Shown: positions 1 to 7,337 of the stretch, one piece after another | How positions within the stretch are numbered: position 1 is the stretch's first letter | How the letters are laid out: every line of letters starts with the position of its first letter | Origin: Synechococcus sp. SB0668_bin_13 | GTDB taxonomy: Bacteria > Cyanobacteriota > Cyanobacteriia > PCC-6307 > Cyanobiaceae | Length of the DNA stretch: 35,288 bases | Direction of reading: 5' to 3' | NCBI GenBank assembly: GCA_009836025.1 | Contig: VXWH01000054.1 | Coordinates: 1 to 35,288, forward strand | Position numbers and translations under genes: made by a program | The notes under the pieces: generated by a model | The model's database searches: none | What the model saw: the letters and a program-made list of their open reading frames with translations, nothing else | Told to the model about the DNA's origin: nothing

Positions 1-97
1 GTCCCCTTTCCCCTCTCTCCTCTCCCCATCAGGCTTCCCCCAGCCCCAAGCCAGGACGGGGGCAGTTTCCCGCTGCCCCCTTATCCAGAACTCGGGT
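1..97 (-). repeat. GC-rich interspersed repeat, copy 1 (G-tract element)
   Basis: Read on the minus strand, this stretch begins with an ACCCGAGTTCTGGATAAGG-like head, has a perfect 8-bp GC hairpin (arms 58-65 and 73-80), and ends in a purine-rich tail with four or more runs of G. It aligns over its whole length with 34231-34327 at roughly three quarters identity by eye. It lies just downstream of the cysteine desulfurase stop codon, in the sense orientation, so it would form that transcript's 3' end. It may continue beyond the left edge of the window. Confidence 0.6.
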
Positions 98-120
98 TAT
101 GTAATTCCCAGATAAAGGCA

Positions 121-1338
121 TCACCCAGGAATCTGCCGGGGCGATTCAGGCGTGCTCAAGGGGGTGAGGCGGCAACAGAGCTGGCGCACCACCTGGGGGA
201 GCGCCCGGAGGCGGTCTTCCACCGCGGCGGCATCTCCTTCGCAGAGCCAGGGGCCAAGGCACAGCCGCAACCCACTGCGGGCATGGTCCGGGTCGATTCC
301 CATGGCCAGCAACACCGCGCTGGGCTGGGCTGAGCCGGAGCGGCAGGCGGAACCACTGCTCACGGCATAGCCGTGGCCATCCAGGGCGCGCACCACATGA
401 CTGCCCTCCAGGGGTTCGCCCCCCGGCGTGCTCACCAGACAACTGACGTGACCTGGGAGGCGCTCCTCCGGATGGCCTGTGGGTTCGATCCCCGGCACGC
501 TCCAGAGTTGCTCCCGCAGTTGTCGTGTCCAGCTTTGCCAGAGGGGCTCCGACTGCTGCTCCAGCGTCCGCTTCGCCTCCTGGGCTGCCACGCCAAAGCC
601 CACCGCCAGCGGCACCGCCGGTGTGCCGGCCCGGAGCCCCGACTCCTGTCCCCCCCCAAGGCGCAGGGGCTTCAAGGTGAGACGCGGATTGCGGATCAAG
701 GCGCCAATCCCCTTGGGACCGCCAAACTTGTGGGCGGAGATGGTAAGCAGATCCACCCCCAACTGGCGGGGGTGCAGGGGTGCCTTGCCACAAAGCTGGA
801 CCCCGTCGCTGTGGAGGGGAATGCCGCCATGGCTGCTGCAGGTGGCGCCCATGGCGGCCAGCGGTTGCAGGCTGCCAACCTCGCTCTGGGCCGCAATGAC
901 CGACACCAGTTCCACCGGCCCGTCGTGGAGGCGCTCCAGCAAGCTCTGGCTGCTGAGACGGCCATGGCCGTCGGGCCGGAGCAACTCCAGCCGTGTGGCC
1001 GCCTGCTGACGGTTGTGCAGAAGGTTTCCCACCGCCGGATGCTCCACCGCCGAGCAGATGGCGGAGCCCCCCGCAGCGCCCAGCACCCCATGGATGGCCA
1101 GTTGATTGGCCTCGGTGCCCCCGCTGGTGAACACCACCCAGTCAGGCGGCACATCCAGCAGTTGGGCCACATGCTCTCGCGACCGTTCCAGGGCAAGGCA
1201 GGCCTGACGCCCCTCCTGATGGCGGCTGGAGGGATTGCCCCATAGAGCCTCCTGGGCCGCAGCCACCGCAGCACATACTCCCACACTGGGGGGCGTGGTG
1301 GCACAACCATCCAGATAGAGGCGCGGCTCAGTGGCCAC
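121..1338 (-). CDS. Cysteine desulfurase (NifS/IscS-like, class V aminotransferase)
   Basis: This PLP enzyme takes sulfur from cysteine, giving alanine and a protein persulfide for Fe-S clusters and other thio-cofactors. The sequence shows the N-terminal YLDGCATTPP motif, the PLP region FTSGGTEANQLAI, the Schiff-base lysine in SAHKFGGPKG (about Lys204) and the active-site cysteine loop SSGSACRSGSA (about Cys332). The open frame reaches 1389, but a GTG at 1338 places the protein start just before the conserved motif and overlaps the end of dapF by 11 bases, giving 405 aa. That suggests translational coupling to dapF. The family has several cyanobacterial paralogues (IscS-like, SufS-like) and I cannot assign which one this is. 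Confidence 0.93.
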   Translation of the reverse strand: MATEPRLYLDGCATTPPSVGVCAAVAAAQEALWGNPSSRHQEGRQACLALERSREHVAQLLDVPPDWVVFTSGGTEANQLAIHGVLGAAGGSAICSAVEHPAVGNLLHNRQQAATRLELLRPDGHGRLSSQSLLERLHDGPVELVSVIAAQSEVGSLQPLAAMGATCSSHGGIPLHSDGVQLCGKAPLHPRQLGVDLLTISAHKFGGPKGIGALIRNPRLTLKPLRLGGGQESGLRAGTPAVPLAVGFGVAAQEAKRTLEQQSEPLWQSWTRQLREQLWSVPGIEPTGHPEERLPGHVSCLVSTPGGEPLEGSHVVRALDGHGYAVSSGSACRSGSAQPSAVLLAMGIDPDHARSGLRLCLGPWLCEGDAAAVEDRLRALPQVVRQLCCRLTPLSTPESPRQIPG

Positions 1339-2428
1339 GGCGGTCCCAGTCCGGCATGGGTTCACCAGGGGGGGGGATGGGAGGTCCACCGCGGCGCCGG
1401 GTGCGCTGGGGCAGGGAGTTGGCTGCCAACTTCAGCATCTCGTCCAGGGAGGTGTTGGCCAGAAACGACATGGCCTGGGCATAGGCTGCCGCTTCAGTAT
1501 CCGTCGCAGCGTCGTCTTCCGTAGCCTGCTCGCCGAGGGGGCTGACCGGGGGGACGACCGGGGACTCCGTTGCTGCGGCAGCCGCCAATGAGTCCAACGC
1601 CAGATGGCCAATAAAGGTGCGCTGCGCAGGGCCGGTCATGAAGACATGGTGATCATCGTCGCGCCAGTCAATGGTCAGGGGGCCGCCGGGGAGGATCACC
1701 TGGGCCTTGCGCTGGCTGAGCCCCAACAGGTGGGCAGCCACCAGTGCGGCACAGGCGCCGGTTCCACAGGCCATGGTGGCGCCCACCCCCCGCTCCCACG
1801 TCCTCAGACGCAACTGCTGATCACTGAGCACCTGAAGGACATGCACGTTGGTGCGGTTGGGAAACGCGGGATGGGTTTCCAGGGCAGGCCCCAGTTGCTC
1901 CAGGTCCACCTGGTCCACGTCCGCCACGGGGATCACCACATGGGGATTGCCCATGCTCACGGCGGTCACCTCCAACACCTGACCAACCACCAGGAGCCGT
2001 TCAGCCACCACCTGCCGGGCTCCAGTCCCCAGGGTTGTGGGAATCGCCGGCGGCTCCAGACGGGGTTCCCCCATGTCCACTGTCACCCGCCCATGGTCCT
2101 GCAGGGTGGTGCGCATGAGGCCCGCCATGGTTTCAATGGCGAGGGCGGCTGGACAGATTCCCTGCTGCTGATCCGCCACAAAGCGGGCCAGGCAGCGGAT
2201 GCCGTTGCCGCACATCTCCGGCTCGCTGCCGTCCCCATTGAAAATGCGCATGCGCAGATCGCCCCCCTGCTGCGGCGGGAGCGCCAGGATCACCCCGTCA
2301 GCCCCAATGCCCAGGCGTCGATCACAGATCTGCTTCACCTGAGTCGCATCGGGGTCCACGGGCGGCCCGGAGCGTCCATCCATGATCACAAAGTCGTTGC
2401 CGAGACCTTGGTATTTGGCAAACTCCAC
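1328..2428 (-). CDS. dapF: Diaminopimelate epimerase with C-terminal extension
   Basis: DapF interconverts LL- and meso-diaminopimelate in the lysine and peptidoglycan pathway. Both catalytic cysteines are present, Cys73 in EMCGNGIRC and Cys221 in ATMACGTGAC, together with the N-terminal KYQGLGNDFV motif. The start is GTG at 2428. The family normally ends near residue 280 (here after GPAQRTFIGHL), but this frame runs on for about 84 residues. The tail has an Ala/Glu/Asp-rich low-complexity linker, a short hydrophobic helix-like stretch (AMSFLANTSLDEMLKLAANS) and a basic, proline-rich end. It is followed by, and overlaps, the cysteine desulfurase. The enzyme assignment is secure; the role of the tail is unknown. 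Confidence 0.96.
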   Translation of the reverse strand: MEFAKYQGLGNDFVIMDGRSGPPVDPDATQVKQICDRRLGIGADGVILALPPQQGGDLRMRIFNGDGSEPEMCGNGIRCLARFVADQQQGICPAALAIETMAGLMRTTLQDHGRVTVDMGEPRLEPPAIPTTLGTGARQVVAERLLVVGQVLEVTAVSMGNPHVVIPVADVDQVDLEQLGPALETHPAFPNRTNVHVLQVLSDQQLRLRTWERGVGATMACGTGACAALVAAHLLGLSQRKAQVILPGGPLTIDWRDDDHHVFMTGPAQRTFIGHLALDSLAAAAATESPVVPPVSPLGEQATEDDAATDTEAAAYAQAMSFLANTSLDEMLKLAANSLPQRTRRRGGPPIPPPGEPMPDWDRRGH

Positions 2429-2558
2429 GGGCGTTGCTGCTTTGCCGCCATCCTAATATGCCCTGCCGTCATCCAGGGGAAGCGGGAATCCACCCATCAG
2501 GCCACCATCGAGCAGCCCAAATCCCCTGGCGCGGGAAGCATGTGAGAGGCAGGTCTCC

Positions 2559-3440
2559 CTAATCCCCACAGTCCTCGGGGGTATTGGCAGACGAGTCCAC
2601 GGTAATGCTCCAGTTGAAGTGGGAGGTCACCGCACCGGAGCAGATGTAGGTGCCTTGCACAGCGGCAGCCTTGATGGGGTCGGACGGGGTTGAAATGGCG
2701 ATGTACTGCTGGTCGATTTCACCATTGCCACTGGGGTCAAATCCCCGCCAGCCTGCTCCCGGCAGGTACACCTCGGCCCAGGCGTGCAACTCGTAGGTGG
2801 GGGGCGGAGGCTCGGCCAAGTGATAGCCACTCACAAACCGGGCCGGCAGCCCAATGCAACGACAGGACTCAATGAACACCATGGCCAGGTCCCGGCAGGA
2901 GCCAATGCCTTCGCGAATTGTGCGGCCGGCCGGCCAGGCCGGGCCCGTGTGGCGGAGACTGTAACTGATGCGCTCTTTGATCACGGCCACCAGTTGTGAC
3001 AGGAAACCGAGGGGCTGGTGGTCACTCATCATCAGCGCTTCCTGGGCCAACTGCACCGCGGCATAGTCGTGCTGCCCATTGGCCAGCCAACCCAAGGTAT
3101 AACCCTCCAGGGAACGATCCCGATCACTGAGGGCATAGGGAAGCGGCTTGTCCGTGGGTGCGATGCACTCCGCAATGGGAGGGTAAGGGCATGTGAACAC
3201 CTGGGACGTGGCTTCGATGGTGAGGCGATCCGTGCATCCACTGAACCAGGCGCGAATCACCTCGTCGTTGCTGGCCGAGAGCAGGGTGAACTGTTTGCTG
3301 GGATGGGGGCTGATCCTGAGCGTGAAGGATTGCAGCCGCTGGTGACCATCGCTACGCGGCCTGAGACAAAAGCGATGAGAGCCCAGCTCAACCGGTCGGC
3401 TATAGGTATAATGAAAGCTGTGGATGATGGTGGCTTTCAT
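2559..3440 (-). CDS. Transglutaminase-like cysteine protease-fold protein
   Basis: The 293-aa protein has the bacterial transglutaminase N-terminal beta domain (about residues 1-80, beginning HSFHYTYSRPVELG) and a transglutaminase core. The Cys-His-Asp triad is visible as Cys182 (GSCRDLA), His219 (ELHAWAEVYLP) and Asp235 (GFDPSGN). No signal peptide is seen, so it is probably cytoplasmic. Its start overlaps the alpha-E gene by 4 bases (ATGA), and it is the last gene of a three-gene unit with alpha-E and a circularly permuted ATP-grasp protein. This gene trio recurs in many bacteria and has been proposed, from comparative genomics, to make or process a peptide. The substrate is unknown. Confidence 0.9.
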   Translation of the reverse strand: MKATIIHSFHYTYSRPVELGSHRFCLRPRSDGHQRLQSFTLRISPHPSKQFTLLSASNDEVIRAWFSGCTDRLTIEATSQVFTCPYPPIAECIAPTDKPLPYALSDRDRSLEGYTLGWLANGQHDYAAVQLAQEALMMSDHQPLGFLSQLVAVIKERISYSLRHTGPAWPAGRTIREGIGSCRDLAMVFIESCRCIGLPARFVSGYHLAEPPPPTYELHAWAEVYLPGAGWRGFDPSGNGEIDQQYIAISTPSDPIKAAAVQGTYICSGAVTSHFNWSITVDSSANTPEDCGD

Positions 3441-4414
3441 GATGTCCTCTGGATGGAAGAGCGTGGCGAGAGAAAAGACTGGGGAGTCTGGAAATAGACC
3501 CGTTCCAACTGGTTATGGAGGCCGTTCAGGTCCTGCTGTAAACGATCAATGCTTTCATGCAATCCATACTCGATGATCTCTGCAATATCTGTATAGGTCC
3601 AGCGTGCCTGCATCATACCGACATGGCGCCCCAGGGGCTTTTCACTGGCGCCCTGTGGCGGATCAATCTTGCTCAGGGATTGGTGGATGCCATCCAGACA
3701 GAACCGCACGGAACGGGGAAAATTCGGATCCAGGAGGAGAAACTGAGCCACGCCTTTCGGGGTGATGGAAAGCTGGCGGGACTGGCGGAACATCTGGTAA
3801 CCACCCGCTGTTTTCAGTACAGCAATCCATTGCAGTTGGTCAACCACGCCACCAACTGTTTCCCCATGGGGCAGCAGGAGGAAATATTTGACGTCAAGAA
3901 TACGCGCTGTTTTGTCGGCCCGCTCCACCAGTCGTCCCAACTGGCAGAATTGCCATCCCAGGCCACGGCTGAAGCAGACATCGGCAATTCCATAAAACAA
4001 CTGGCAGTCCTGACGAACCCTGAGCAGCCACTCCTGGCTGGGCAGCCCTGTCATGGGTCGTTCATTCTTGAGTCGCCAATACATGGTGTTAAGATGTTCC
4101 CACATTTCGTTACTGAGCACCTCGCGAATTTGTCGGGCGTTTTCCCGCGCCAAATTGAGGCAACTTCGAATGGAGCTGGGGTTATTCTTGCTTTGTACCA
4201 GGAAATCAACGATTTCTTCGGCGCTAAAGCTGCCCTTTACCAATTGAAACAACTCTCTATCGCCACAAGCATCGATGAGGGGGGTCCATGGTTCAACGGC
4301 CATACCAGAATCCAGATCCATGGCGCTGCTCACTTCCAGAAAGCGCGATAGATTCTCAATCCGCTCAATGTTGCGGAACATCCAATACAGAGACTCAGCA
4401 ACACGACCTAGCAT
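3437..4414 (-). CDS. Alpha-E domain protein (DUF403)
   Basis: This 325-aa, mostly helical protein opens with MLGRVAESLYWMFRNIERIENLSRFLEV, typical of the alpha-E family, and has the later conserved region GRLVERADKTARILDVKY. The biochemical function of the family is not known; it is nearly always encoded beside a circularly permuted ATP-grasp protein and a transglutaminase, as here. It overlaps the ATP-grasp gene by 7 bases upstream and the transglutaminase gene by 4 bases downstream, so the three are probably co-translated. Confidence 0.9.
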   Translation of the reverse strand: MLGRVAESLYWMFRNIERIENLSRFLEVSSAMDLDSGMAVEPWTPLIDACGDRELFQLVKGSFSAEEIVDFLVQSKNNPSSIRSCLNLARENARQIREVLSNEMWEHLNTMYWRLKNERPMTGLPSQEWLLRVRQDCQLFYGIADVCFSRGLGWQFCQLGRLVERADKTARILDVKYFLLLPHGETVGGVVDQLQWIAVLKTAGGYQMFRQSRQLSITPKGVAQFLLLDPNFPRSVRFCLDGIHQSLSKIDPPQGASEKPLGRHVGMMQARWTYTDIAEIIEYGLHESIDRLQQDLNGLHNQLERVYFQTPQSFLSPRSSIQRTS

Positions 4415-5871
4415 GGGACTGCCACCGAGGAGACATCATCTTGGATAACCCAGGTATCCTTGCAACCACCACCCTGGGATGAGTTGACCACAAGGGAATT
4501 GCGCCTCAGGGCAACACGGGTTAAACCGCCAGGACTGATCCACTGTTGGCGACCCCGTAGACAGTAGGGGCGAAGATCCACGTGACAGGGGTAGATTTCC
4601 CCATGACTGATGGAAGGAACCGTTGATAGATAAAGGGTTGGCTGGGCAATAAAGTTGCGGGGATTTGTTCGAATGCGGTGGGAGAATTCCTCCTGCTCCT
4701 TCGTGGTGGCATGGGGACCAATCAGCATCCCATAACCACCTGCTTCCGAGACAGACTTGATCACCAGCTTGTCTAAATTGGCCAGGACATAGTCTAAATC
4801 TTCAGCGCGAGAGCAACGGTAGGTAGTCACATTCTTCAGTTTGGGCTTTTCTTTAAGATAGAAGTCAATGATTTCAGGAATATATGTATAAATCAGTTTG
4901 TCATCCGCTACGCCGGTTCCTGGGGCATTGGCAATGGACACATGTCCTTGACGGTACACATCCATCAGACCTCTGACCCCCAGAAGGGAATCTGGTCGGA
5001 AGCAGGCTGGATCCAGGAATTCATCATCAATACGACGGTAAATAACATCAACAATCTGACTCCCATTGGTGCTGTTGAGCCAAACACGGCCGTCTTCGCA
5101 GAAAAGGTCACGACCCTCCACCAGCTCAACACCCATTTGCTGTGCCAAGTAGCTGTGCTCAAAATATGCACTATTGAACGAACCTGGCGTCAATACCACC
5201 ACCTTGGGAGTTTCAGTCCAGGGGGCAAGATCCTGTAGTGTTTGAAGCAAATAAGAAGGGTAATCGTCAATGGCTTGGACAGTGCGGCTATGGAACAAAC
5301 TGGGGAACATGCGCTTCATCACCCGCCGATTCTCCAGGTAATAGGCCACGCCAGAGGGGCAGCGCAGATTGTCTTCCAACACTTTCCAGGCGCCTTCTTC
5401 GTCACGAATCAGGTCCAGCCCCGCCACGTGACACCAGCGCTCCAGAGGTGGGGTTATCCCCACCATGGCAGGACGCCAACCCTGGGATGTCTCAATATAG
5501 TCCCGCGGAATGACACCGTCGTTAATAATGTGCTGATCTCCGTAGATGTCACCCAGGAAGAGATCAATGGCTTGCAGGCGCTGAATCAGTCCGGCCTCCA
5601 GCCAGGCCCAGTCCCTTGCTGTAATCAGCCTTGGCAAGGGATCAAAGGGGAGGATACGCTCGCCACTGTCCGTGTCCCCGCTGTACAGTTGAAAGGTGGC
5701 GCCGACTTGCTGAAGCAATGTCTCAGCGGCACGGTGGCTGCGACTGATTTCCTCCAGGCCGAGATGTCCCAGGGAGGAGATGAGGGGTTCAAAGCAGGAT
5801 CTGGGTTGGTTGGGTGCGGCAAAGTACTCATCAAAACCACCTTGGGGCGTGTAGTTAGAGAACATCAGCAT
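4408..5871 (-). CDS. Circularly permuted ATP-grasp type 2 protein
   Basis: The 487-aa protein matches the DUF404/DUF407 type of circularly permuted ATP-grasp enzymes: FDPLPRLITARDWAWLEAGLIQR near residue 75, the VLEDNLRCPSGVAYYLENR segment, and a C-terminal nucleotide-binding part including LVIKSVSEAGGYGMLIGP. ATP-grasp enzymes join a carboxylate to an amine or thiol through an acyl phosphate, so a peptide or amide ligase role is likely, but no substrate can be read from the sequence. It is the first gene of the unit with alpha-E and the transglutaminase. Base composition here and in alpha-E is slightly more AT-rich than in the neighbours. Confidence 0.9.
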   Translation of the reverse strand: MLMFSNYTPQGGFDEYFAAPNQPRSCFEPLISSLGHLGLEEISRSHRAAETLLQQVGATFQLYSGDTDSGERILPFDPLPRLITARDWAWLEAGLIQRLQAIDLFLGDIYGDQHIINDGVIPRDYIETSQGWRPAMVGITPPLERWCHVAGLDLIRDEEGAWKVLEDNLRCPSGVAYYLENRRVMKRMFPSLFHSRTVQAIDDYPSYLLQTLQDLAPWTETPKVVVLTPGSFNSAYFEHSYLAQQMGVELVEGRDLFCEDGRVWLNSTNGSQIVDVIYRRIDDEFLDPACFRPDSLLGVRGLMDVYRQGHVSIANAPGTGVADDKLIYTYIPEIIDFYLKEKPKLKNVTTYRCSRAEDLDYVLANLDKLVIKSVSEAGGYGMLIGPHATTKEQEEFSHRIRTNPRNFIAQPTLYLSTVPSISHGEIYPCHVDLRPYCLRGRQQWISPGGLTRVALRRNSLVVNSSQGGGCKDTWVIQDDVSSVAVPC

Positions 5872-6039
5872 AGGCCTGCTTCCCGCTCATCCTAGCAGGT
5901 CAGCCATCAGGACTGGTCCACAGTCGGTACCGGAGCAAAAGAGATCAGAGAAGACAACGTCCTGGCTAAATCCGCTACATTGTCCTTCCGACGCTGGCTG
6001 AACGGTGGGTGTAAGCTGAATGGAAACGATTCAAGCAAA

Positions 6040-6270
6040 ATGACCACAGAAGCCGGTACCCAGGGGTGTCTTGCTCTCATTGCGTGCAAGCACCATCTGG
6101 AAGAGGCCATGGCTGCCCTGCAAGGTTTTGACGGCGGCGGCGATCTGCAGGACAAACTCCTCACTCTCCATGCCCGGGTGGAGCATATGCATGACCAGTT
6201 ACGCCGTCAGGCCGCCAGGCGCCGAACCACCGCCCAGGATGAGCCCCGTCTGATGTCCACATCGGGCTGA
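6040..6270 (+). CDS. Small protein of unknown function, 76 aa
   Basis: I do not recognise this protein. From the ATG at 6040 it reads as a soluble helical protein: CLALIACKHHLEEAMAALQG, a short Gly/Asp turn, then DKLLTLHARVEHMHDQLRRQ with a heptad-like pattern that could form a coiled coil, and a basic end. It lies 91 bp before a small LuxR-type HTH gene on the same strand, which may make the two an operon. The frame is open further upstream to a TTG at 5980, but that N-terminus looks non-coding. The stop codon falls inside the first unit of a 21-bp tandem duplication. Confidence 0.5.
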   Translation: MTTEAGTQGCLALIACKHHLEEAMAALQGFDGGGDLQDKLLTLHARVEHMHDQLRRQAARRRTTAQDEPRLMSTSG

Positions 6271-6302
6271 ATCCGCATGGGATCGGGCTGAATCGGCATG
6301 GG
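6261..6302 (+). repeat. 21-bp tandem duplication
   Basis: Two adjacent 21-base units (6261-6281 and 6282-6302) differ at a single position (atccgcatggg versus atcggcatggg endings). The first unit contains the stop codon of the 76-aa small ORF. No larger array is present. Confidence 0.8.
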
Positions 6303-6322
6303 GATCCAAGGGGCCCAGCCAA

Positions 6323-6396
6323 GGATTGGGGGAACGCTGAGTGTCCATGCCCCCATGACCCATGTCATGCCTGCCTTGCGGCAGTTCCCCCAATCC
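6323..6396 (+). other. 13-bp perfect inverted repeat spanning the start of the LuxR-type gene
   Basis: The arms ggattgggggaac (6323-6335) and gttcccccaatcc (6384-6396) are exact reverse complements, with a 48-base loop. The predicted ATG of the small LuxR-type gene (6362) lies in the loop and the second arm lies in its first codons. An RNA hairpin here would enclose the translation start. Structure and role are inferred. Confidence 0.55.
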
Positions 6397-6628
6397 CCTT
6401 TACCTGACCCCGCGACAGCGGGATGTTCTGACCCACCTCCAGAACGGCCTCAGCAACCGGGCCATTGCCCAGGCGCTTGCCATTGATGTGCGCACCGTGG
6501 AAAGCCACGTGGCCCACCTGTTGACCAAAACCGGCAGTCGCAACCGCACCCAACTGGCCGTCTGGGCACTCACCACAGGCGCTGGCGACACGCCCCGGTC
6601 CGGTCCCCTTGCAGGGCCAGGGTCCTGA
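6362..6628 (+). CDS. Small LuxR-type helix-turn-helix regulator, 88 aa
   Basis: Nearly the whole protein is a GerE/LuxR DNA-binding domain: YLTPRQRDVLTHLQNGLSNRAIAQAL, then the recognition-helix region DVRTVESHVAHLLTKTGSRNRTQLAVWAL. No receiver or autoinducer domain is present. Stand-alone LuxR HTH proteins of this size exist in cyanobacteria, for example PedR of Synechocystis, which responds to photosynthetic electron transport. Similarity in size and domain makes a PedR-like role possible but not shown. The ATG at 6362 is the only good start. The gene is convergent with the XTP/dITP pyrophosphatase, 23 bp away. Confidence 0.75.
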   Translation: MSCLPCGSSPNPLYLTPRQRDVLTHLQNGLSNRAIAQALAIDVRTVESHVAHLLTKTGSRNRTQLAVWALTTGAGDTPRSGPLAGPGS

Positions 6629-6651
6629 ACGGTGTGCTGCCTGGGGACCCT

Positions 6652-7263
6652 TCAGATTTCATGGAGGCCCATCCGTAGATTCAGGAGACGTTTGATGTCC
6701 GCAGCAACGCTGCGCACGGCCCGTCCACGGCTGCCGAATTTCAGTCTCTGACTGGTGGGGAGTTCCCCATAGGTACACCCTGCCGCCCGGATCCAGAAGA
6801 TGTCCCCATAGCCCTTGGCCGTGCCCCGGGGCTGTTCCAGGATTTCACCGCGACACTCTCCTTGGGTTTCCAGGAGGATCTCCCCCAGGGGATTGGCCAG
6901 CGCCAAGGCGCTGACCAAGGAGGCAGCGCGGTAGAGGCTACCCTTCAGTTCCGCCAGAAGCCGTGCTTGACGGCTTGCTGCATCCGGGCCGTAGCGGGCT
7001 GAATAGACACCGGGAGCGCCATTGAGGGCATCCACAACCAGTCCCGAGTCGTCCGCCAGGCTCCATGCCCCGGTGAACCGAGCCACGGTTGCAGCCTTCA
7101 GGCGCGCATTTTCAGCAAAGCTGGAGCCCGTTTCCTCCACCACCAACTCCCCAGGCTGGACCCCCAGCCGAATGTCCATGGGGCCGAGCATGGCGGCGAT
7201 TTCCTCCACCTTGCCGGCATTGCTGCTGGCGATGACCAACAGGGGTGGAGAGGATGGCGACAC
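6652..7263 (-). CDS. rdgB: XTP/dITP diphosphatase (Ham1/RdgB family)
   Basis: This house-cleaning enzyme hydrolyses dITP, XTP and ITP to monophosphates, keeping deaminated purines out of nucleic acids. Family motifs visible are the N-terminal VIASSNAGKVEEI, GSSFAENARLKA, the acidic LADDSGLVVDALNGAPGVYSARY segment and a C-terminal RGRAVRS. The open frame extends to 7461, but the family begins a few residues before the nucleotide-binding loop. A GTG at 7263 gives 203 aa, the usual size; a second GTG at 7281 is an alternative. It is divergent from sbtA across a short shared upstream region. Confidence 0.93.
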   Translation of the reverse strand: MSPSSPPLLVIASSNAGKVEEIAAMLGPMDIRLGVQPGELVVEETGSSFAENARLKAATVARFTGAWSLADDSGLVVDALNGAPGVYSARYGPDAASRQARLLAELKGSLYRAASLVSALALANPLGEILLETQGECRGEILEQPRGTAKGYGDIFWIRAAGCTYGELPTSQRLKFGSRGRAVRSVAADIKRLLNLRMGLHEI

Positions 7264-7337
7264 CTGGAGCCCGTAACACACTCCCCATTGTTGGTGATGA
7301 TCGGCGTGCAAGCCATTAGGATCGCTGAAGATTAGGC

